A DNA stretch of 11,653 bases from an uncultured Oscillospiraceae bacterium (GTDB lineage: Bacteria > Bacillota > Clostridia > Oscillospirales > Oscillospiraceae): the NCBI GenBank assembly GCA_900762005.1, contig CAAFEV010000063.1, positions 1 through 11,653 of the forward strand, given 5' to 3'. Below the pieces are notes generated by a model, which had not been told where the DNA came from, ran no database searches, and saw only the letters and a list, made by a program, of their open reading frames with translations. The position numbers and the translations under genes were made by a program. Positions 6,916 to 11,653 of the stretch are shown here, one piece after another (position 1 is the first letter of the stretch; every line of letters begins with the position of its first letter).

Positions 6916-8982
6916 ATGGGAAAATATGAAAAAAAGCCGGAACCGCGTGTGCGCAATCATCAGGCACCGTCGCGCTACGGAAACGGGCAGTCCGCGCCGC
7001 ACACGCAGGCACAGCAGGGTATGCGGAAAAAGAAAAAGAAAAATCCGCTGGGGATTCTACTGATTGTGCTGCTTTGCTGCATTTTCGTGGTCGGAATCGG
7101 GTTTTTCGTCTGGAAATTTTTATCGCCGTCCGTTCAAAAGCTGAGCGGAGATAAAATTCGGGAGAATGTCTACGTTGCCGGGGTGAATGTGGGCGGTCTG
7201 ACGAAGGACGAGGCGAAGGAAAAGCTCACCGGAGTTTCGCTGGACTACAACCTGACCGTGAACCTCTATACAAAGGGCACCGAGTTCAAGTCCTACACCA
7301 CGACCTTTGACCCGAGTACCGTGACTGCGGTGGACATTTACGGCAAGCCGCTGGAAAACGCGCAGCAGACCGTCGCCATACCGCACGATGACACGCCGCC
7401 GGCTGACCCGGACGCGCCGCTTGACGAGAACGGCGAGCCTTATCAAAAGGACGTGACCCTGACGCTGCCGGCGGAGAATGTGCGCCCGACGCTGGATGTC
7501 GACGCCGCCGTATCTGCCGCCTATGCTGTGGGGCGTTCGACGAAGGAGGGCGAGACCGACCGCGTAGATATTGTCTCCGCCCGCTGTCTGAAGATGGACG
7601 AAACCTATGTCCGCGATTTGCTGACTGCCTGCAAGGAGGAGCACGCTCTGGAAGGCAATGATACGAAAATCGAGAAGGACGAGACCACAATTAATGACAA
7701 GGACGGCAATCCGAAGCGCGTGGAGTGTATTAACATCACCGTCGGCTCCGTGACGCGCACGCTGAACGTTGATAATCTTTACGAAAAAATCGCGGCAGCC
7801 TATCTGCGCAACGAGCCATCCTTACAGGCGATTTACGACGAGGAACTGCCCAAGCCCTGCGATTTGGACAAGCTGTTCAAGGAATACAACTGTGTTGATC
7901 CGGTGAACGCGGTCTGCGACGAAGAAACCTTTGAAATTACCGACGGCAAGGACGGCTACGGCTTCCGCATGATGGACGCGATTGCCGCCTTTGAAAAGGC
8001 GCAGGCGGGCGAAACCGTCACGCTGACCCTGCAAACCCTTGAGCCGCAGTTCTCCCGCAAAACGCTGGAGGAGCAGCTATTTGTGGATGTGCTGTCCTCT
8101 TATGACAGTCCGCATGTCTGGAACCCGACGAGAACCCACAATCTGGAGCTTGCGTGTGCGGCGTTTAACGGCTATATCGTCAAGCCCGGCGCAACCTTCT
8201 CCTTCAACGAGGTTGTCGGCGAGCGCACCGCAGACAAGGGCTACGGCGAAGCCGGCGTATACGTCGGCGGCAGAACCGAGCAGCAGCTCGGCGGCGGTGT
8301 ATGTCAGGTTGCCTCGACCCTGTTCTACTGCACATTAAAGGCAGATTTAGAGGTTGTGGAACGCGCAGAGCATCAGTTCACGCCTTCCTATATCCCTTGG
8401 GGCATGGACGCGACCATTTACTGGGGCAGTCTGGATTATAAATTCCGCAACAATACTGCTTTCCCCATCCGAATTGATGCGTCGGTCTCCGACGGCTATG
8501 TGCACATCCGCTTTGTCGGCACTAATACCAAGGAATATACCGTTAAGCTGGATTACGTCACCACCGCTTACTTCCCGGCGGAGCAGAAAACCATTGACAT
8601 CTCACCGGACATGCGGGATTATTACAAATATCAGGGCTATGCCGAGGGCGATGTCATTCAGACCGCTTACGACGGCGCAAATGTGACGACCTATCGCTAT
8701 AAATACGATAAAAACGGCGATTTAATTTCGACGGAAATTGTCTGCTATTCCAAGTACGACAGGCGTGACCGCGAGATTGCGCATATTGTAAAGGACGAGG
8801 AACCGACGACCGAACCGCCGACGACCGAACCGCCCACGCAGCCCTCCACCGAACCGCCGACGGCACCTCCCACCGAACCGCCGACAGCACCTCCTACCGA
8901 ACCGCCGACAGCACCTCCTACCGAAGTTCCGACGACACCTCCCACCGAAGTGCCGACTGAAGTACCCACCGTAACACCGTAA
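6916..8982 (+). CDS. Membrane-anchored VanW-family protein with Thr/Pro-rich tail
   Basis: VanW-domain proteins are cell-envelope proteins whose biochemical role is not settled. Resistance is not implied, because no vanHAX-type genes are present. The product is 688 residues. Residues 1-43 are hydrophilic and basic, with a KKKKKN run that favours a cytoplasmic location. Residues 44-68 form one hydrophobic membrane segment, and the rest should be outside. Residues 85-104 (VYVAGVNVGGL and following) and about 315-395 resemble the peptidoglycan-binding-type modules usually found ahead of VanW. The VanW domain covers about 395-545 and includes the hallmark GGGVCQVASTLFY with C463. Residues of about 548-625 vaguely recall a G5 domain, at low confidence. 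Residues 630-688 are a Thr/Pro/Glu tail that may span the wall. There is no LPxTG sorting signal. AGGAG at 6904-6908 supports the ATG at 6916. A terminator follows the gene directly. Confidence 0.92.
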   Translation: MGKYEKKPEPRVRNHQAPSRYGNGQSAPHTQAQQGMRKKKKKNPLGILLIVLLCCIFVVGIGFFVWKFLSPSVQKLSGDKIRENVYVAGVNVGGLTKDEAKEKLTGVSLDYNLTVNLYTKGTEFKSYTTTFDPSTVTAVDIYGKPLENAQQTVAIPHDDTPPADPDAPLDENGEPYQKDVTLTLPAENVRPTLDVDAAVSAAYAVGRSTKEGETDRVDIVSARCLKMDETYVRDLLTACKEEHALEGNDTKIEKDETTINDKDGNPKRVECINITVGSVTRTLNVDNLYEKIAAAYLRNEPSLQAIYDEELPKPCDLDKLFKEYNCVDPVNAVCDEETFEITDGKDGYGFRMMDAIAAFEKAQAGETVTLTLQTLEPQFSRKTLEEQLFVDVLSSYDSPHVWNPTRTHNLELACAAFNGYIVKPGATFSFNEVVGERTADKGYGEAGVYVGGRTEQQLGGGVCQVASTLFYCTLKADLEVVERAEHQFTPSYIPWGMDATIYWGSLDYKFRNNTAFPIRIDASVSDGYVHIRFVGTNTKEYTVKLDYVTTAYFPAEQKTIDISPDMRDYYKYQGYAEGDVIQTAYDGANVTTYRYKYDKNGDLISTEIVCYSKYDRRDREIAHIVKDEEPTTEPPTTEPPTQPSTEPPTAPPTEPPTAPPTEPPTAPPTEVPTTPPTEVPTEVPTVTP
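8848..8943 (+). repeat. 24-bp tandem repeat encoding TEPPTAPP
   Basis: Four consecutive 24-base units begin at 8848, 8872, 8896 and 8920. The first three encode TEPPTAPP and differ only at synonymous third positions; the fourth encodes TEVPTTPP. The flanks continue the theme in four-residue steps: PTTEPPTTEPPTQPS before, and TEVP, TEVP, TVTP after. Units two and three are identical over all 24 bases, which suggests recent duplication. The repeat keeps the reading frame, so copy-number change would only lengthen or shorten the extracellular tail. Confidence 0.9.
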
Positions 8983-9002
8983 CGGCATCCCGATAAAACA
9001 CC

Positions 9003-9039
9003 AAGCCCCTGCTCTGCACAACCGGAGCAGGAGCTTTTT
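9003..9039 (+). terminator. Intrinsic terminator of the VanW-family gene
   Basis: The stem pairs 9003-9015 with 9024-9036, with one C-A mismatch and one GU pair. The core CCTGCTC/GAGCAGG is perfect, the loop is eight bases, and TTTTT occupies 9035-9039. It begins 20 bases after the VanW stop codon and is correctly oriented for it. Confidence 0.85.
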
Positions 9040-9062
9040 CGTATAGGTTCTATGCCAAAAGC

Positions 9063-9190
9063 TGGGGCTGTCTTGCAGGGCGGGGGCTTGCCTCCCGCTG
9101 TTCCCCCGTTCTTGGCTCCCTCTGACGAGGGAGCTGTCGCCGCAGGCGACTGAGGGAGAGAGTGTTCCCTGCAAAGCACACGATACCCCA
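9063..9190. repeat. Imperfect palindromic element, probable dispersed intergenic repeat
   Basis: This gene-free block is built of nested inverted repeats: TGGGG (9063-9067) with CCCCA (9186-9190); TTGCAGGG (9073-9080) with CCCTGCAA (9167-9174); CGGGGG (9081-9086) with CCCCCG (9103-9108), which competes with GCGGG/CCCGC (9080-9084 with 9094-9098); GCTCCCTC (9115-9122) with GAGGGAGC (9127-9134); and GTCGCC (9136-9141) with GGCGAC (9145-9150). A final CTGAGGGAG could pair alternatively with the CTCCCTC arm. The CTCCCTC...GTCGCC...TGAGGGAG order resembles repeats I recall as common between genes of Ruminococcaceae and Lachnospiraceae; that is memory, not a search. No credible coding frame crosses it. 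Together with the two flanking terminators it accounts for most of the 352-base gap between the VanW gene and rlmH. I see nothing in the remaining short stretches. Confidence 0.65.
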
Positions 9191-9215
9191 ACATTTATAA
9201 CAGAATTAAAATACC

Positions 9216-9252
9216 AAAGCCCCTGCTCCATTGCGCGGAGCAGGGGCTTTTT
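9216..9252. terminator. Second terminator hairpin between the convergent genes
   Basis: A perfect 14-bp stem, 9216-9229 with 9237-9250, has a seven-base loop and is followed by T residues through 9252 on the plus strand. Read on the minus strand, the stem is followed by TTTGGTATTTT, a weaker but usable U-rich tract. It lies about 85 bases beyond the rlmH stop codon, so it may end the sufC-sufB-rlmH transcript as well as backing up the VanW terminator. Its arms nearly repeat those of the hairpin at 9003-9036. Confidence 0.8.
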
Positions 9253-9334
9253 CATCTAACGTTTTTCGGCTCGGCGCAAATGCTATTACGTCTCCTGTCT
9301 CGCCGCAGCACCCTCCCGACCCGGAAAGAACCTG

Positions 9335-9817
9335 TTATTTGTGATACTTTGTTCCGGCTTGGATGCTCTCGGCGCGGTAGAACTGCTCCAATGCCATAAC
9401 GCGCATCAGATGATGCGGAAAGGTCATGGCACCGAAGGAGAGCCGCAAATCCGCACGCTGCTTGATCTCCGGCGCGATGCCGAAAGACGAGCCTATTAAA
9501 AAGCACGCTGCGCTTTTCCCCAACAGCTTGACCTGCCGCAGCGTCCCGGCAAGCTGCTCACTCGAGAGCGTCCTGCCCTCCGGGGTCAAAACGCAGAACC
9601 ATGCGTTTTTGGGTATCTGCGCAAGAATTCGCTCACCCTCTTTTTTCAAGCCTGCTGCAATCTGTGCCGCGCCCGGATTTTCCGGCAGGCGCTCCTCCGG
9701 TAACTCAATCACCGTGAGCGCGCAAAGGGTGCTTAGACGCTTGGCGTATTCCGCTGCCGCATCCGTATAGTACTTTTCCTTGAGCTTGCCGACGGCAAGA
9801 AGCGTGATGGTGAACAT
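9335..9817 (-). CDS. rlmH: 23S rRNA (pseudouridine-1915-N3) methyltransferase RlmH
   Basis: RlmH is a SPOUT-class enzyme that methylates pseudouridine 1915 in helix 69 of 23S rRNA on the assembled ribosome, using S-adenosylmethionine. The product is 160 residues, the standard length. Landmarks are LTPEG (77-81), the cofactor-loop segment FLIGSSFGIAP (106-116), the knot segment from LSFGAMTFPHHLMR (126-139) into ALEQFYRA (142-149), and the family-typical C-terminal YHK. Most relatives have IGG where this has IGS; the rest of the loop is normal, so activity is expected. AAGGAG (9823-9828 on the complement) precedes the ATG at 9817. The gene lies 59 bases after sufB on the same strand with no terminator between, so it is probably the last gene of the suf transcript. 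Confidence 0.97.
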   Translation of the reverse strand: MFTITLLAVGKLKEKYYTDAAAEYAKRLSTLCALTVIELPEERLPENPGAAQIAAGLKKEGERILAQIPKNAWFCVLTPEGRTLSSEQLAGTLRQVKLLGKSAACFLIGSSFGIAPEIKQRADLRLSFGAMTFPHHLMRVMALEQFYRAESIQAGTKYHK

Positions 9818-9876
9818 TTAAGCTCCTTTTTCGTGAGAGGGCATCGGTATTTGTGAAATGCACAGCAGAGCGGCTT

Positions 9877-10800
9877 CTACCGCAGGAAGCCCTCCAAAAT
9901 TTTCTCCTCTGCCTGCGCCTGTGTTAAGCCGAGGGTGGTCAGCTTTAAAATCTGCTCGCCCGCAATGCGCCCGATGGCAGCCTCATGTACTAGACTCGCA
10001 TCGACATGGTTGCAGGTGATTTCGGGAATTGCACGCACCCTGGCACTGCCCATGATAATTGCGTCGCACTGGACGTGGCCGAAGCACTTTGCGTTGCCCT
10101 CCACCCGCGGATAAAACACCTGTGTCGAGCCCTCCTGCGCAACCGAGCGCGAGATGACCTCCGCCTTGCTGTCCGCACCGTTTAATAATACGTCCATTTC
10201 CGAAACGGCGTGCTGTGCGCCGTGGGTGAGCAGATTTTCACGGATAATAATCTCGCTGTTTGCACCGTTGCACTCCGCCTTAGTGTAGCGTTTTGTATCA
10301 TCCACGCCGCGAATTTGCGAGGTTTCGAGCGTAACCGAGGCACCCTCCTCCAAAAACAGGACGGTCTGCGGATTTAAAATGCGCTTACCGCTGCCCTCGC
10401 CCTCGCCGTAGTGCTTTTCGATATACTTTACGCGGGCGTTTTTGCCGACATAAAATGTATGGATGCCATCGTGCTGAGAATCGCAGTCGCCGCAGTTGTG
10501 AATGCCGCAGCCCGCGACAATCACTACCTCCGCGCCCTCGCCGACATAAAAATCGTTGTATACCATGTCTTGAAAGCCGCTTTTCGTCAGCACAACGGGA
10601 ATATGGACGCTCTCGTGCTTGGTAAACGGCGCAATGCGGATATCAATGCCGTCCTTGTCCGTCTTGGACTCTATCACAATGTGCTCGGTGTTGCGGCGGA
10701 ACGCCTTTTGCCCGTCACTGCGGATATTGACCGCACCCTCGCCCGTGCCCTTCATATCGGCAACGATGGCAAGAATTTTCTCCTGAACCTCATTCAGCAT
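9877..10800 (-). CDS. sufB: SufB/SufD-family Fe-S cluster scaffold protein (SufB-like, short form)
   Basis: The family forms the scaffold that, with the SufC ATPase, builds Fe-S clusters. The product is 307 residues, much shorter than E. coli SufB (about 495), and fits the short single-partner form found in minimal SUF systems of anaerobes. The C-terminal core is clear: QCDAIIMG (244-251) with C245, aligning with E. coli SufB C405, and LVHEAAIG (270-277) with E273, aligning with SufB E434. Keeping both suggests a SufB-type catalytic pair rather than a SufD role; the alignment was done by eye with one gap. Residues 97-114 are rich in Cys and His (C98, H101, C103, C106, H110, H114). The ATG at 10800 overlaps the sufC stop by seven bases and follows GGAGG at 10811-10815. 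The frame stays open further upstream inside sufC, but that extension resembles nothing and is an antiframe artefact. Confidence 0.88.
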   Translation of the reverse strand: MLNEVQEKILAIVADMKGTGEGAVNIRSDGQKAFRRNTEHIVIESKTDKDGIDIRIAPFTKHESVHIPVVLTKSGFQDMVYNDFYVGEGAEVVIVAGCGIHNCGDCDSQHDGIHTFYVGKNARVKYIEKHYGEGEGSGKRILNPQTVLFLEEGASVTLETSQIRGVDDTKRYTKAECNGANSEIIIRENLLTHGAQHAVSEMDVLLNGADSKAEVISRSVAQEGSTQVFYPRVEGNAKCFGHVQCDAIIMGSARVRAIPEITCNHVDASLVHEAAIGRIAGEQILKLTTLGLTQAQAEEKILEGFLR

Positions 10801-11528
10801 GGATGATCCACCTCCAGTCGGTTGCAGCCGGCAACCGTATCTGCCATAATTTTCGGATAAATCTCCTCCACGCTGCCGCGCTCTCTGACCGCGCCATTTG
10901 CTACAAGGATGATTTCGTCCGCAAGCCTTATAATGCGCTCCTGATGGGAGATGATGAGAATGGTAGCCTGCTTTTGGTCGTGAATTTCGCGGAACGTCTC
11001 GGTTAGACGGGCAAATGACCACAAGTCAATGCCCGCCTCCGGCTCATCGAAAATCATCAGCTTGCTTTTCCGCGCAAGCACGGTGGCGATTTCGATGCGC
11101 TTGACCTCACCGCCGGACAGAGAGGTGTCCACATCGCGGTCAATATAATCGCGGGCGCATAAGCCGACCTTAGTCAAAAAGGAACAGGCAGTATTATGAC
11201 TGATGGATTCGCCTGCGGCGATTTCCAGTAAGTCGCGCACCTTCATGCCCTTGAAGCGCGGCGGCTGCTGAAAACCGTAGGAGATACCCAGACGGGCGCG
11301 TTCGGTGACGGATTTCCGGGTAATATCCTCGCCGTCGAACAGAATACTGCCGCCCGTGGGCTGATAGATGCCCATAATCGCACGCGCAAGGCTCGTCTTT
11401 CCGCCGCCGTTGGGTCCGGTAATGACCACAAAACGCTGCGGTACGATGGCCAGACTGATGTCATGCAAAATATCAAAGCTGCCGACCTCGCCGTCAACGC
11501 GATAGGACAGGTTTTTAAGTTCTAACAT
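10794..11528 (-). CDS. sufC: Fe-S cluster assembly ATPase SufC
   Basis: SufC is the ABC-type ATPase that drives conformational change in the SufB-type scaffold; it is cytoplasmic and has no membrane partner. The product is 244 residues, the usual length. Visible motifs are Walker A GPNGGGKT (38-45), the Q-loop FQQPPRF (86-92), signature LSGGEVKR (137-144), Walker B LMIFDEPEAGIDL (157-169) and the switch histidine H195 in ISHQ. The DEPEAGID form and the FQQP Q-loop are typical of SufC rather than of transporter ATPases. ATG 11528 follows AAAGGAG at good spacing; longer in-frame starts up to 11633 run into the promoter and are rejected. It is the first gene of a minus-strand transcript and overlaps the next gene by seven bases, which suggests coupled translation with its partner. 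Confidence 0.95.
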   Translation of the reverse strand: MLELKNLSYRVDGEVGSFDILHDISLAIVPQRFVVITGPNGGGKTSLARAIMGIYQPTGGSILFDGEDITRKSVTERARLGISYGFQQPPRFKGMKVRDLLEIAAGESISHNTACSFLTKVGLCARDYIDRDVDTSLSGGEVKRIEIATVLARKSKLMIFDEPEAGIDLWSFARLTETFREIHDQKQATILIISHQERIIRLADEIILVANGAVRERGSVEEIYPKIMADTVAGCNRLEVDHPC

Positions 11529-11572
11529 AGTAACTCCTTTATTCGTGAGATTTCTCTCTTTTTCTCCTTGTG

Positions 11573-11601
11573 AATATAGCATATTTTTTCCCTGCTTGCA
11601 A
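11573..11601 (-). promoter_or_regulatory. Promoter of the sufC-sufB-rlmH transcript
   Basis: Read on the minus strand, TTGCAA (11601-11596) and TATATT (11578-11573) are 17 bases apart. The bases before the -10 read TGC, an extended -10 (TGn) feature. Transcription would start near 11566, about 38 bases before the sufC ATG. The -35 sits inside the 8-base palindrome CTTGCAAG (11595-11602). I see no recognisable IscR or other Rrf2-type operator. Confidence 0.65.
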
Positions 11602-11653
11602 GTATTTATCAAACAGATTGTCCGGTGCAACAAAACACCGAAGCAGCGGATAC

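Noticed and set aside
6916..8982. Reading the VanW domain as evidence of vancomycin resistance
   Set aside because: VanW domains are widespread in envelope proteins of Bacillota, and no vanR, vanS, vanH, vanA/B or vanX neighbour is present.
8722..9255. Minus-strand frames with Gly/Arg- or Gly/Ser/Val-rich repeats antisense to the VanW tail
   Set aside because: The repetitiveness is only the complement of the Thr/Pro codons of the real gene, and the frames run through terminator hairpins.
10801..11022. 74-residue N-terminal extension of the SufB-like frame
   Set aside because: It lies inside sufC in another frame, is rich in Arg and Gly with no family similarity, and a well-placed GGAGG supports the start at 10800.
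11529..11633. 35-residue N-terminal extension of SufC
   Set aside because: It would cover the promoter boxes, and SufC proteins normally start at the MLELKNL-type strand, which has its own AAAGGAG site.
11623..11640. CGGTG/CACCG inverted repeat upstream of the suf promoter
   Set aside because: Five pairs with an eight-base loop and no T-run on either strand; too weak and too close to the window edge to interpret.

Overview
This window is a mostly housekeeping stretch of a GC-rich Bacillota chromosome. The likely source is a gut-type Clostridia of the Oscillospiraceae/Ruminococcaceae kind. Three things support that: the gene order glmU-prs-pth-mfd, which is the Bacillota arrangement known from Bacillus subtilis; a sufC-sufB pair instead of a long suf operon; and a short structured repeat (CTCCCTC/GAGGGAG followed by GTCGCC/GGCGAC) of a type I associate with genomes of this group. 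The taxonomic placement is inference from these traits, not a database match.

Plus strand, 1-6796. A sigma-A-type promoter (87-115) with a 17-bp dyad between its -35 and -10 boxes drives a structured leader and then glmU-like, prs and pth. The last two overlap by four bases. The glmU product keeps a complete acetyltransferase half, but its uridylyltransferase half is shortened and has lost its nucleotide-binding signatures. Together these genes cover amino-sugar precursor supply (GlmU), PRPP synthesis (Prs) and rescue of peptidyl-tRNA (Pth). A 227-base gap with two stem-loops and a candidate promoter precedes mfd, the transcription-repair coupling factor. The genes ctc and fin, which sit in this cluster in B. 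subtilis, are absent.

Plus strand, 6797-8982. A separate promoter drives a 688-residue membrane-anchored VanW-family protein. It has a cytoplasmic basic tail, one membrane segment, a large extracellular part and a Thr/Pro-rich C-terminal tail built on a 24-bp tandem repeat.

Convergent gap, 8983-9334. It contains no gene. It holds two very similar terminator hairpins, and between them a roughly 128-base imperfect palindrome that looks like a dispersed repeat. The two hairpins may be inverted copies of each other, which would make the whole 250-base block MITE-like.

Minus strand, 11601-9335. A promoter with an extended -10 reads into sufC, then a SufB/SufD-family gene that overlaps sufC by seven bases, then rlmH. 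The first two look like a minimal two-component Fe-S cluster scaffold (ATPase plus a single SufB-like partner), with no cysteine desulfurase, SufD or SufU alongside. RlmH methylates pseudouridine 1915 of 23S rRNA.

I see no phage, CRISPR, defence or secondary-metabolite system. The points most worth following are the degenerate GlmU N-terminal domain, the two-gene SUF system and the nested palindromic element at 9003-9252.
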